DNA of 64,000 nt from Xanthomonas hortorum (GTDB lineage: Bacteria; Pseudomonadota; Gammaproteobacteria; Xanthomonadales; Xanthomonadaceae): contig NZ_CP101417.1 of the NCBI RefSeq assembly GCF_024339125.1, forward strand, positions 5,343,001-5,407,000, read 5' to 3'. Each line of letters opens with the position of its first letter. The first letter of the stretch is position 1. Positions 36,507 through 45,614 of this stretch are shown one piece after another. The notes beneath the pieces were generated by a model, which had not been told where the DNA came from, did not search any database, and saw only the letters and a list, made by a program, of their open reading frames with translations. The translations under genes and the position numbers were made by a program.

Positions 36507-38762
36507 TCAAAAATCCTTGTGCAACTGCAACCCGACATAGCGCTGATCGTCGCGCGGCACCAGCCGGTATACATTGCCGGTGGCATTGGCCAGCAGCGGT
36601 GCATACGAGCGGTCGCCGAGATTGCGGCCAAGCACTGCCACCCGCCAGCCATGCACATCGTCGGCCAGCGCGATGCTGGCATTCCAGATCGCATACGGGC
36701 CCTGGATGGTCTGCGGGGTCTGGCTGAGGTCGTACTGCACGCTGTCCTGCCAACTCACATCGCCATTGAATTCCAGCGCCAGACTGCCGCGTAACGGCAC
36801 CCGATAACCGGCGCGCAGATTGCCTTTCCAGTCCGGTGAAAACGGCAGCGGCCTGCCATCGACATTGCAGTTGGCCGCTGCTGCGGCGGGGCAGGCAAAG
36901 CGCTGGATGCGCGCCTGCGTGTAGGCCAGCGATGCGGCCAGGCTGAGCCGCTCGGTGGGCCGATACTCCAGATCCAGTTCCAGGCCTTGCGTGCGCACCT
37001 GCCCGGCGTTGATCAAGCGTGTCACCACCTGCCCGGCCACGGTGTCGAAAAAGTTGGCCTGATAGTTGGCGTACTCGGTATGGAACAACGCGACGTTTGC
37101 ACTGAGGCGATCGTCCAGGGCGCGCGCCTTCAAGCCGAGTTCCCAGGCATTGGAGGTCTCCGGCTTCAGCGCCGGCGTATCGCGCGGCTGCATGTTGAAG
37201 AACACGTTGTAGGCCGGGCCCTTGTAGCCGCGCGAATAGGTGAGGTAGCCGGTGGTCTGCGCATCGAAATCGTATTGCAGGCCTGCACGGCCCGACACGC
37301 CGTTTTCTGCGGTGCTGCCACTGCTGGCCGTGGAGGGCTGGATGCCGGTGACTGCGGCTGCGGAACTGGACACGCGCCGATGTTGATAGTCGAGCGTGTC
37401 GCGGGTGAAGCGCGCGCCCAGCAACGCACGCAGATCCGGGCGCCAATGCCAGGTCGCTTCGCCGAACGCCGCATACGTTTCTGCACGCGTGCCGTAATCG
37501 GCCACACCCACGTCGCTGGCGGTGGGCGTCGTCACCGTGCGGCGATAGGTTTCGTCGTTGCGCGCATGCAGGTAATACAGTCCGGCGACCGCTTCCACTG
37601 TACGGTCGCGCGGGGTCTGGATGCGCACTTCCTGCGAATACTGTGTGTACCCAAGATCGCCACGATCGTGCGAGGACGGAAACGCCACGCTGCGTTGCGC
37701 AGTGCGATCGCCATCCTGGAACTGGGTGTTATCCCATTGCCGCCACGCGCTGATCGAGGTCAGCAGCGCCTCGCCGATGTGCTGATCCAACTGTAGCGAG
37801 GCGCCCTTGTTGGTGTCGTCCAGATGCGTGCGGTAATCGCTGTTGATCTGCCGGTTGTCGGCGCTGGCGATCACTGGCGCAAGGGCTGCGGCGAAGTCCG
37901 CACGCGTGCTGGCGACCACTACACCGCTGGGCGCGTCGCTGCGCGACTGCAGGTAGTCGGCGAGCAGCGTTGCGTTCAAGCTCGGGTTCGGGGTCAGATC
38001 CAGCCGCAGCCGCGCACCGGAGCGCTGGTAACCATTGACGGTTTGGCCGTCGGCCACATTGCGCACATTGCCGCCGTATTCGGCCCACAACGCCGACACG
38101 CTGGCCTTGAGTACCTCCGGCACCAGCGCGCCGCCCACGCTGGCACGCACGCGGTCTTCGTCGCCGCCACCGAAGTGCGCGTAATCCACATAGCCGCCGA
38201 AGACATCCGGCGCCGGCTTGCTGACGATATTGAGCACGCCGGCCGAGGCGTTCTTGCCGAACAAGGTGCCCTGTGGCCCGCGTAGGACTTCGATACGTTC
38301 GACATCCAGCAGATCCAGCGTGGCCTGGCCCGGACGCCCCAGCACCACGCCGTCGATCACCGTGGCTACGCTGGGCTCGACGCCCGGCGAGGTGGAGATG
38401 GTACCCACGCCACGCAGGAACAACGAGGTGTCCTTGTTGGAGGCGCCGGTGCGAAAGGTCAGGCTGGGCACCAGCGCCGGCAGGTCGGCCACGCTGTTGC
38501 GGTTTTCGCGCTCCAACGTTTCGCCCTGCACCACCGACACGGCCACCGGCACTTGCTGCAAGGTGGTTTCGCGGCGTGTGGCGGTCACCGTCACCGCGCC
38601 CAAGGTCTGCGCGGCGCGGTCCGGCGTTGCAGCCGCCTCACTCACTTCATCGGCAAGCACCGGCGTACATGCCCACGCCAGACTCCATGCCAACACCTGC
38701 GGCTTAGCCAACCATTTCGAAGCAGCAGAGATCCTTGCAGGGGTCCGGTGTCGCGCGGGCAT
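36507..38762 (-). CDS. TonB-dependent receptor of the organosulfur operon
   Basis: This 751-residue outer-membrane receptor starts at ATG 38762 behind GAAAGGA. Its signal region runs to about VLADE (residue ~38). The TonB-box-like VTVTATRRE is near 57 and the plug has VERIEVLRGPQGTLFGKNASAGVLNIVSK, the pattern of the large receptor group used for plant or organic ligands. The barrel ends YVGLQLHKDF. As the first gene of the sulfur operon it probably imports an organosulfur compound across the outer membrane for SsuABC. The ligand is not known. Confidence 0.9.
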   Translation of the reverse strand: MPARHRTPARISAASKWLAKPQVLAWSLAWACTPVLADEVSEAAATPDRAAQTLGAVTVTATRRETTLQQVPVAVSVVQGETLERENRNSVADLPALVPSLTFRTGASNKDTSLFLRGVGTISTSPGVEPSVATVIDGVVLGRPGQATLDLLDVERIEVLRGPQGTLFGKNASAGVLNIVSKPAPDVFGGYVDYAHFGGGDEDRVRASVGGALVPEVLKASVSALWAEYGGNVRNVADGQTVNGYQRSGARLRLDLTPNPSLNATLLADYLQSRSDAPSGVVVASTRADFAAALAPVIASADNRQINSDYRTHLDDTNKGASLQLDQHIGEALLTSISAWRQWDNTQFQDGDRTAQRSVAFPSSHDRGDLGYTQYSQEVRIQTPRDRTVEAVAGLYYLHARNDETYRRTVTTPTASDVGVADYGTRAETYAAFGEATWHWRPDLRALLGARFTRDTLDYQHRRVSSSAAAVTGIQPSTASSGSTAENGVSGRAGLQYDFDAQTTGYLTYSRGYKGPAYNVFFNMQPRDTPALKPETSNAWELGLKARALDDRLSANVALFHTEYANYQANFFDTVAGQVVTRLINAGQVRTQGLELDLEYRPTERLSLAASLAYTQARIQRFACPAAAAANCNVDGRPLPFSPDWKGNLRAGYRVPLRGSLALEFNGDVSWQDSVQYDLSQTPQTIQGPYAIWNASIALADDVHGWRVAVLGRNLGDRSYAPLLANATGNVYRLVPRDDQRYVGLQLHKDF

Positions 38763-38917
38763 GTATGTCCTTTCGTGGCGTCGGCTGTCTTGTCGCAGCG
38801 CTTGTGGATTTCGGTTGTTCGAGAGCGCCGTGCACGCACGGCGAACAGGGCGCAGCGCAGGCCGAGAAGGCAGTGCAATGCAATAGCGCATGCTGTTTGC
38901 AGCTGCCGCGAGCGTCA

Positions 38918-38942
38918 AATAACCAATGTTTAGGTGGTTATT
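38918..38942. promoter_or_regulatory. Palindromic operator candidate upstream of the organosulfur operon
   Basis: AATAACCA (38918-38925) and TGGTTATT (38935-38942) form a perfect 8-bp inverted repeat separated by 9 nt, about 155 bp before the receptor start. The spacing and AT-rich arms resemble a LysR-type (CysB/Cbl-like) binding site. A terminator role is unlikely because of the low GC content. Confidence 0.45.
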
Positions 38943-39035
38943 CACTCACGCACCGCAGTGCGTGCGGATAGCCAGCGCCAAGCGCGCTCGAAGACCCCCG
39001 GTGCACAACATCGAGCCAGTGGCGATAATGGCTCC

Positions 39036-39344
39036 ATGGATGCACCCAAGCCCTGGCACCTCTACCTGCTGCTGTGTCGCAACGGCAGCTATTACGCCGG
39101 CATCACCAACGATCTGGAGCGGCGCTTCCAGGCGCATCTGCGTGGCACCGGCGCGCGCTACACGCGCGCGAATCCGCCGCTGGAAGTGCTTGCCAGCCAC
39201 CCGTATGCGGACCGCTCCGCCGCCTCGCGCGCAGAGTGGCAGCTCAAGCAGCAACCGCGCGCGCGCAAGCTGGCCTGGTTGCTGGCGCAAGCGCACGGCG
39301 GCGCCGAGTCACAGCTCACTGACGCATCGATCACGCCCGCCTAG
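39036..39344 (+). CDS. GIY-YIG domain protein (UPF0213 family)
   Basis: This 102-residue protein consists of a single GIY-YIG nuclease-like domain. The motif appears as [18 protein letters not shown], with the catalytic Arg in LERRFQAH and the Glu in SRAEWQLKQ. It is the length of YhbQ/UPF0213 members, whose role in DNA repair or processing is not settled. ATG 39036 was chosen because the domain starts right there. Confidence 0.85.
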   Translation: MDAPKPWHLYLLLCRNGSYYAGITNDLERRFQAHLRGTGARYTRANPPLEVLASHPYADRSAASRAEWQLKQQPRARKLAWLLAQAHGGAESQLTDASITPA

Positions 39345-39389
39345 CCGTGTGTTTTCTACGCTGCACCGCCATCAATCGCGGAGCAGCGC

Positions 39390-40097
39390 ATGCACTATCA
39401 GCTCTACTACTGGACCGGCCTGCAAGGCCGCGGCGAATTCGTCCGCCTCGCACTGGAAGATGCCGGCGCCGACTACACCGACGTGGCGCGCGTGGAAGGC
39501 GATGACGTGATGAATGCCTTTCTGGAAGGTCACCAAGCCGGCGCCCAGCCGTTCGCACCGCCCTTCCTCAAGGCCGGCGACACGGTGGTTGCGCAGGTCG
39601 CAGCGATCCTGCATTTCATTGGGCCGCAACTGAAGCTGGCACCGGAATCGGATGCACTACGCATCCAGGCATTGCAATTGCAGCTGACCATCACCGACCT
39701 GGTGGCCGAAGTGCACGATACCCATCATCCGATCGCCACCGGGCTGTATTACGAAGACCAGAAAGCCGAAGCGGCCAAGCGTGCCAAGGACCTGCGCGAC
39801 AACCGCCTGCCCAAGTTCCTGGGCTACTTCGAACAGGTGCTGCAGCAGGCCGGCGGCATCCATGTACTGGGCACGCACTCGTATGTGGACCTGTCGCTGT
39901 TTCAGCTGATCAGCGGGCTGGAATACATGTTTCCCAAGCGCATGGCAACGCTGTCGACCGATCTGCCCGGCCTCAAGGCCTTGCAGCAGCGCGTGGCCGA
40001 GCGTCCGCGGATTGCCGCCTATCTCGCATCCGAGCGACGTGTGGCGTTCAACACCAACGGCATTTTTCGCCACTATCCGGAGCTGGATGCGGCGTAA
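39390..40097 (+). CDS. Glutathione S-transferase family protein
   Basis: This 235-residue cytosolic transferase has an N-terminal thioredoxin-like glutathione-binding domain (YQLYYWTGLQGRGEFVRLALEDAGADY, with PPFLKAGDTVVAQ as the cis-Pro region). The all-helical C-terminal domain begins near residue 90 and includes the N-capping-type HSYVDLSLFQLI. It resembles sigma-like or YfcG-type bacterial GSTs. It has 45 bp of spacing from the GIY-YIG gene and could share a transcript. The substrate is unknown. Confidence 0.88.
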   Translation: MHYQLYYWTGLQGRGEFVRLALEDAGADYTDVARVEGDDVMNAFLEGHQAGAQPFAPPFLKAGDTVVAQVAAILHFIGPQLKLAPESDALRIQALQLQLTITDLVAEVHDTHHPIATGLYYEDQKAEAAKRAKDLRDNRLPKFLGYFEQVLQQAGGIHVLGTHSYVDLSLFQLISGLEYMFPKRMATLSTDLPGLKALQQRVAERPRIAAYLASERRVAFNTNGIFRHYPELDAA

Positions 40098-40237
40098 TCG
40101 ATACGACTGCGTCTCCTGCATCGCATCGCAAGCAGCACCGAAATTACCTGCTCCGATGCCGACACCGGATGCATGCCACTGCAGCGTGCAAGGCCGCACT
40201 CAGTGCGGCCTCATGCTTGCGTCGATCGCAAGCCGCC

Positions 40238-41053
40238 TCAACGTCCCTGCAGCAATGCCGTCCGAATTCGCTGCAACTGCACTTTCACCGCAGCGGCCTG
40301 CGTCGGCCCCAGCCGCAACACGGCTTTTTGCCCGACCGACAGCGCTTCCAGCGCAGGATCGACAAAGCGATAGCGGCCACGCTCGTCGCGCTGCACCTTG
40401 ATCGGTTGCGCCGGATCCGGCGTGCGTAACAGATGATCGATCACATCGATCACGCGGTCGTTGAAGTAACGATCCGGCGCGCCGAGATCGGCATATGCCT
40501 GCTGAAACAGCGGGTAGAAACGCACATAACTGCGCACCAACGCCTGCGCATCCACCTGTGTGAATGCCGCAACGTAAGGCGCATAACGCACCGCATTGGC
40601 CTGATCGATCACAACAGCGCCAGCGGCATCGGCGACCTGCAACTCACCAGGCACCGGCTGCAGCACCGAGACACGGCGGCTGATGCTGGGCTGGGTCAGA
40701 TTGTCGATCATCACCACAACACGCTCGATCAGATGCTTGCGCACCACGATCGACAACGCGCCATCGTCCTGCACCAGGTCCAGCAATGCCTGCCAAGCAG
40801 CCGCATCGCTCTGCGCCAGCGCAGGAATCGCAGCGTCGGCGGCATCGGCCGAGGGCGCCTGCACCGGATGCCGCGGCCCGGCCGGCACGGGCGGCGCGGG
40901 AGTCACAGCGGCTGCCACAGCGCTTGCGGTCTGGCTGATCGGCGCAGGCAACGCGCCCGGCGGAGTGGATGACCCGCCAAACAGCCACCAGGCGGCACCG
41001 GCCACGATTGGCACCGCCAGCAGCCACGGCCAACGCGAAGACTTCGATTGCAT
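40238..41053 (-). CDS. Membrane-anchored DUF3014-domain protein
   Basis: This 271-residue protein has one N-terminal transmembrane anchor (WPWLLAVPIVAGAAWWLF, residues ~8-25) and a Pro/Ala-rich linker. The DUF3014 region (~75-260) includes LVQDDGALSIVVRKHLIERVVVMIDNLTQ, SVRFYPLFQQAYADLG and VLRLGPTQ. It probably faces the periplasm. No function is known for the family. ATG 41053 precedes the anchor directly; upstream extension lacks coding character. Confidence 0.85.
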   Translation of the reverse strand: MQSKSSRWPWLLAVPIVAGAAWWLFGGSSTPPGALPAPISQTASAVAAAVTPAPPVPAGPRHPVQAPSADAADAAIPALAQSDAAAWQALLDLVQDDGALSIVVRKHLIERVVVMIDNLTQPSISRRVSVLQPVPGELQVADAAGAVVIDQANAVRYAPYVAAFTQVDAQALVRSYVRFYPLFQQAYADLGAPDRYFNDRVIDVIDHLLRTPDPAQPIKVQRDERGRYRFVDPALEALSVGQKAVLRLGPTQAAAVKVQLQRIRTALLQGR

Positions 41054-41316
41054 CGTGAAACTCCTTACATCGACAACATCCATGGTGTGACCATGAGATG
41101 GCGCGGTGGTTCCATCGATATGTGGCGATGACGCTATCCAGCAGGCTGCGTGCATCAAGCTGGAGCGTTTGCACGCGAGGTTCGCTGTCTGTGGAAGCAA
41201 ACGCTGGCTCTTACGCTGCAAGCGACAACGACATGCCCGTAACCATCATCCTCATTGCGAACAGATAACGCCCGCAGCGAAGTTTGAGGCAGTCAAAAGC
41301 TCGGTGGGTCGAGGGC

Positions 41317-41419
41317 GCGATGCCCTCACCGCTCGCGGGACACGCCGCAAGTACGTCCATGTAGGCTCGGTGGCGGCATCCATGCCGCCACACGGTCCCG
41401 CAATCGGTGAGGACACCGC
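41317..41419 (-). repeat. Stem-loop repeat family, copy C (changed inner hairpin)
   Basis: The outer arms begin GCGATGCCCTCACCG as in copy A, with small mismatches on the far side (CGGTGAGGACACCGC). The inner hairpin has changed on both sides, to GTGGCGGCAT/ATGCCGCCAC (41370-41391) instead of TTACGCGGCAT/ATGCCGCGTAA. The unpaired ACGTCCATGTAGGCTC is kept. The paired change supports a selected fold. Confidence 0.85.
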
Positions 41420-41560
41420 ACCAGACAGTTTGCTGGCTGCTTTGCTGAAAGCTTGCCTATCACTTGGCTTGCCTTGGGAAGCTGATCGGACGCGGAGATT
41501 AGCCAAACAACGCACGAATGCACCGCTCGCAACCATGCACACCGACCATCTCGACTGGTC
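41420..41560. other. Spacer between repeat copies C and D
   Basis: I see no gene. The last ~25 bp (ATGCACACCGACCATCTCGA...) are a conserved flank of the repeat, shared with copies B and E. Confidence 0.3.
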
Positions 41561-41660
41561 CTTGCCCGCCCACCGTCGCGGGACCTTACGCGGCATGGAT
41601 GCCGCGTAAGAGCCTACACGGACGTACTTGCGGCGTGTCCCGCGATGGTGGGCGGGCAAG
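41561..41660 (+). repeat. Stem-loop repeat family, copy D
   Basis: The 100-bp unit has the CTTGCCCGCCCACCG outer arms of copies B and E. The inner CTTACGCGGCAT hairpin and the conserved segment starting AGCCTACACGGACGTACTTG follow. One outer-stem position is a G-T pair on this strand. It lies about 240 bp from copy C in the opposite orientation. Confidence 0.85.
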
Positions 41661-41803
41661 GGCCCTCCAGCCAAGCCGCAGACCGCAGGCTTCGGCTTCG
41701 GCTTATCCACATTATCTAGTCTCAGACCAGGACACCCGGCGTTGCCGCATCAAGCAACAACGCCAGCCGTCTCATACCCGCGAAGTAGGTGTGCCCGCCG
41801 CGC

Positions 41804-42973
41804 TCAGCTTGCGAAATCCAACCGCGCATTCACCCAAGCCGCCACGATGGCGGCGGCGACCTCATCGGCCTGTTTCGCAGGCAGGCGCTTCTCGCGCACC
41901 AGCCATGCTGCCGTATCGGCACGCACCTTCGGCAACAGCGCACGCACGGCCTTGCGTTGCGCCGCCGGCCAATCGCTGTCTTCCCCGTTCCAGGCCGCAA
42001 TCGCCTTGTCCGGATCGTCGCCGTAGCTCTTGCGCAGTGCAGGCGTCAGATACAACAACGGCGACACCGACGCGCGTAGCGCGATGATTTTCCACTCGGC
42101 GTAACTCGCGTAGCGAATGGTGCCGGCATCCTTGCTCAAGGCCTCGATCAACCCGGCAAAGCCCGCATCCAGCTGCTTCCAGCTGGCCAATGCAAACAAA
42201 CCGCCCGGCGGCTTGCAGATCGGCGCGAACCCGTCGCGTGTCGACCCATACAGCGAGCCGAACGCATCGTATGCCGGCTCACCCACCGCAGCGAAGATGA
42301 AGCAATGCACATAAGGACGCTGATCGCTGTCGTCGCGCTCGATCCACAAGCGTAGCAACGTCAAGACGCGTTCTGGTGCCTGCATGGCAGGCATGCCATC
42401 CACATCGTCGAGCAACGAGGCCGCAAACGTGTCGACCTTGCGCAATGCCTTACGCGCACTCTCGAACCGCGCATTAGCCAGCGCCGCATCCAGCCCCGCC
42501 GCAGGCACGAACTGATGCAAGTAAGCCAGCCACGCCGAGGCCAGCGGCGTGTCGTAGCCCTGTAACTGGCGCGCCGCGTCGGCAGGCGCCGTGGGAATGC
42601 TGGCAATGATGCGATCCAGTGCCTGTTGCTGTGCAGTCAGCGCCTTGGCCAGCACATCGGCTCTGCCCTTCAATGAGCGCTGCAGGCAATCGTCCAGCTT
42701 GGCGTCCTGCGCGCAGGCATTGCGCTGCCGCAGCCACGCCCGTTGCTGATCGCGCACGCTCGCCACCGAACTGCGCGGCGTGGTCTCCACCAACGCCCGA
42801 TAGGACTCGTCCAACTGATCGTCCAGATTACCGAGCGCCGGCACCGCACACAGCCGTTTTTCGACCGCAGTGCTCGCCTGCTTGCAATCGAACGAGGCCG
42901 CCCAGGCACCGCTTGCACCCAGCAACAGGGCGCCACCAACCACTGTCCGCATCGCAGCCGAGCGATAGTTCAT
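41804..42973 (-). CDS. Secreted protein with LprI-like (DUF1311) lysozyme-inhibitor domain
   Basis: This 389-residue protein has a signal peptide (MRTVVGGALLLGASGAWA inside, cleavage near AWAAS). Residues ~27-110 match the LprI/DUF1311 domain: FDCKQASTAVEKRLC, NLDDQLDESYRALV, QQRAWLRQRNACAQDAKLDDCLQ, with paired cysteines. In mycobacterial LprI this fold blocks lysozyme. The remaining ~270 residues are not recognised; their cysteine content is low. The ATG overlaps the permease stop by ATGA, so the two genes are cotranscribed. Confidence 0.78.
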   Translation of the reverse strand: MNYRSAAMRTVVGGALLLGASGAWAASFDCKQASTAVEKRLCAVPALGNLDDQLDESYRALVETTPRSSVASVRDQQRAWLRQRNACAQDAKLDDCLQRSLKGRADVLAKALTAQQQALDRIIASIPTAPADAARQLQGYDTPLASAWLAYLHQFVPAAGLDAALANARFESARKALRKVDTFAASLLDDVDGMPAMQAPERVLTLLRLWIERDDSDQRPYVHCFIFAAVGEPAYDAFGSLYGSTRDGFAPICKPPGGLFALASWKQLDAGFAGLIEALSKDAGTIRYASYAEWKIIALRASVSPLLYLTPALRKSYGDDPDKAIAAWNGEDSDWPAAQRKAVRALLPKVRADTAAWLVREKRLPAKQADEVAAAIVAAWVNARLDFAS

Positions 42974-44571
42974 TGCAACGCCTCCTTGCGTGCAGGCAGC
43001 AACGACAGCAGCAGCAAGGTCAACGCCAGCGCGACATAGGCACCGACGAACTGCCAGCTGATCACCCGCGCCAACCCTTGCAGCGACCACGGCAGATAGA
43101 TGCCGCCGCGCGGGTCCACCGAATGGATCAGGCCGAACAACGTCAGGCCAGCGGCCACCAGCAGAAACACCGCACCGCGTCGCAGCCGGCCATCGATCAT
43201 CGCCGCCACCGCGGCGATCCACAGCATCGCGGTGATGATGAAACCATTGCCCAGCGCGAAGATCACCGCCAGCTCCGGCAGGCCGTGACCATCGAGCTTG
43301 GTGGTCAGCGCAACCAATTGCTCCGGCGGAATCCAGCCCGGCGCCTTGATGGTCAGCAGGTACGCCACCGAAGGCAGAAAGCCCAACACCATCGCGCCCG
43401 CGTGATGCTTGGGCGTGGCCTGAAACGCCTGCGTGGTGATGTCGATCGACACGTACACGATGATCGGTGCCAGCACCGCCAGCGGCACCCATTGCACCAG
43501 CCCGCTGATCACACCCAGCATGCCGCCAATACCGACGAATAAGCCAGTCAGCAACGTATAGCCCGAACGCGCGCCCATATGCTTGTACGCCGGCTGGCCG
43601 ATGTACGGCGTGGTCTGCGCCACGCCGCCGCAGACGCCTGCGACCAGTGTGGCGAAGGCTTCCACCAGCAGAATGTCGCGGGTGCGGTAGTCATCGCCCG
43701 CAGCGCGTGCGCTCTCGCTGACATTGATGCCACCCACCACCATCAACAGACCGAACGGCAGCAGCAACGGCAGGTACGCCACCGTGGCCGACAGGCCTTC
43801 GATAAAACCCAGGTTCGGCAGCGGCAACACGATCTTCGGCGTCGCCCAGTCCGGCACTGCAAAACCCGGCGCACCGAGTCCGGCCAGTCCCAGCCCGTAA
43901 TACAACGCGGTGCCGATGACGAAGGCGACCAGCACACCCGGCAACTTGGTCGGCAACCGGCCCTTGGCCAGCAGCACGTACAACAGCAGGCCCAAGGTGA
44001 CAAAGCCGGCCACCGGCGAACGCAGCGTTTCCAGCAGCGGCAGCAAGCCCATCAGCACCAGCGCGATGCCCGCGATCGAACCGAGCAGCGCCGCACGCGG
44101 CAGCGCACGCGTGACCGCCTCGCCAGCAAACGACAGCACCAGCTTGAGCAGGCCCATCACCACCAGCGAGGCCATGCCGAGTTTCCAGGTGGCGATGGCG
44201 GCCGCTTGCGGATCCAGCCCCTGCGCCTTGAAGCCGACAAACGCCGGGCCGAGCACCAGCAATGCCATGCCGATGCTGGTGGGCGCATCCAGGCCCAGCG
44301 GCATCGCGGTGACGTCGTCGCGCCCGCTGCGTGCGGCCAGCCGCCGCGCCATCAAGGTGTAGAGCAAATTGCCAACCAGCACGCCGAACGCGGTGCCAGG
44401 AAACATGCGTTCGAATATCACGTCAGCGGGAAACTGGAATATCCCGATGAGCGCCATCGCGATGAAGCCGAGGATGGAGAGATTGTCGACGACCAGGCCG
44501 AAGAAGCCATTGAGGTCGCCGGCGACGAACCAGCGCGGCGATGCCGCAGTACGCGAGGAAGAGGCCGACAT
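42970..44571 (-). CDS. NCS2-type (xanthine/uracil permease-like) membrane transporter
   Basis: This 533-residue inner-membrane protein has about 12-14 predicted helices and an N-terminus FVAGDLNGFFGLVVDNLSIL. The features AYKHMGARSGYTLLTGLFVG, GGVAQTTPYIGQPAY and the mid-membrane LPFGLLMVVGGINVSESARAAGDDY recall NCS2 nucleobase transporters, where the last would align with the xanthine-permease core. It is a divergent branch, so the substrate is open. It is coupled to the LprI-like gene downstream. Confidence 0.8.
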   Translation of the reverse strand: MSASSSRTAASPRWFVAGDLNGFFGLVVDNLSILGFIAMALIGIFQFPADVIFERMFPGTAFGVLVGNLLYTLMARRLAARSGRDDVTAMPLGLDAPTSIGMALLVLGPAFVGFKAQGLDPQAAAIATWKLGMASLVVMGLLKLVLSFAGEAVTRALPRAALLGSIAGIALVLMGLLPLLETLRSPVAGFVTLGLLLYVLLAKGRLPTKLPGVLVAFVIGTALYYGLGLAGLGAPGFAVPDWATPKIVLPLPNLGFIEGLSATVAYLPLLLPFGLLMVVGGINVSESARAAGDDYRTRDILLVEAFATLVAGVCGGVAQTTPYIGQPAYKHMGARSGYTLLTGLFVGIGGMLGVISGLVQWVPLAVLAPIIVYVSIDITTQAFQATPKHHAGAMVLGFLPSVAYLLTIKAPGWIPPEQLVALTTKLDGHGLPELAVIFALGNGFIITAMLWIAAVAAMIDGRLRRGAVFLLVAAGLTLFGLIHSVDPRGGIYLPWSLQGLARVISWQFVGAYVALALTLLLLSLLPARKEALQ

Positions 44572-44718
44572 GGGAGCCAGGAAGCGTGGGGATCGGCCGA
44601 TGGTAGCCGCTGCCCCGCATGCGCGACAGCGGCGCGATGGATCAGAGCGTGTCGTTGCGCTGGCCGATGCAAGGGCGCGCCCGTCCGGCGCTTGCCGGTA
44701 CGCTGACGCCTACAGGCG

Positions 44719-45603
44719 CTACTGCGTCCGCTCCTGCATCGCCGCAGCGACCTCGATCCAGCCGACGCTGTCGCTGCGGCCGGCACTGCGATAGCGCACC
44801 TGCACGCGCGTGGCATCGGCGCTGACATCCAGCGCGTCGGCCCGATCGCCCTGCACCAGATAGCGCTTGGTGCTGGTCGAAGTAGGCGTGGCGTACAGCG
44901 GCAGGCGCGCCACCTGCACACGCAGCTGCACCGGCATGGGTGCCTCCAGCGTCGTGCCGATCTCGCTTGAAACCTTCGCCCCGCGCACGTCGTAACGCGG
45001 CCACACCGAGAGCGGCATGCCATCGTCGGTGCCTGGATCCAGCAAGGTCTGAATGTCGGGCGAGGCGATCGGCTGCTGCGTCCTGGCCACATACAGGCGC
45101 CCATCGGCAGCGTAGCGATAGACGTCGGCGTACCACATCGGCCCGCTGCGGCAGGAGCTGGTCAAGCTGCGCTGCTGCTTGTCGGGCGTGAGGTTGAAGA
45201 AACCTTCGCATTGCACCGCCGGGCGCGTGGGCGCGGTCAGCGCACGAAAGCGGCGTTGCGCCGGATCGAACACAAACACCAGCACCGCCTCGTTGACCTG
45301 GCCGAGCATCGCCGACACCGCAAGATCCGGATGCCCGTCGAAGTTGTAGTCGTCGCTGTCCACGCCGGTGCCGCCTTCGCCGTCGTCCACGTTCGCGTCG
45401 AACCATTGCTCCTTGCCGCCTGGGCTAAACACCACCTGCAGGCGTGTGCCGACCAGTGTGGCGGTGGCACGCGTGTGCGCGTCGATCTGCACCTGCACGC
45501 TGGTGTCGCGTGCCAAGGACGCGAACGACAGCCCGCCAAGCGCGGCGAATAACAGCGCGCGCGCAGCCCTCACATGCATTCGGCGCAGAGGTTCAAGGCG
45601 CAT
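44719..45603 (-). CDS. Secreted XAC2610-like protein with an FG-GAP/VCBS-type repeat
   Basis: This protein of 286-294 residues has a signal peptide (AARALLFAALGGLSFASLA) and a calcium-loop-like DSDDYNFDGHPDLAV near residue 75, as in XAC2610-related proteins of Xanthomonas. A later SH3-like or beta-rich part ends in VQVRYRSAGRSDSVGWIEVA. XAC2610 has been linked to lysozyme inhibition, which would match the neighbouring LprI-like gene, but that is inference. The start is either ATG 45603 or ATG 45579; neither has a strong ribosome-binding site. Confidence 0.7.
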   Translation of the reverse strand: MRLEPLRRMHVRAARALLFAALGGLSFASLARDTSVQVQIDAHTRATATLVGTRLQVVFSPGGKEQWFDANVDDGEGGTGVDSDDYNFDGHPDLAVSAMLGQVNEAVLVFVFDPAQRRFRALTAPTRPAVQCEGFFNLTPDKQQRSLTSSCRSGPMWYADVYRYAADGRLYVARTQQPIASPDIQTLLDPGTDDGMPLSVWPRYDVRGAKVSSEIGTTLEAPMPVQLRVQVARLPLYATPTSTSTKRYLVQGDRADALDVSADATRVQVRYRSAGRSDSVGWIEVAAAMQERTQ

Positions 45604-45614
45604 GGTCAGCAGAC

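Noticed and set aside
41317..41660. CRISPR-like array from repeat copies C and D
   Set aside because: Only two copies, in opposite orientation and 140 bp apart, with no short regular spacers and no cas genes.
42974..43492. N-terminal extension of the LprI-like protein
   Set aside because: It would overlap the permease gene in another frame and hide the signal peptide that starts at ATG 42973.
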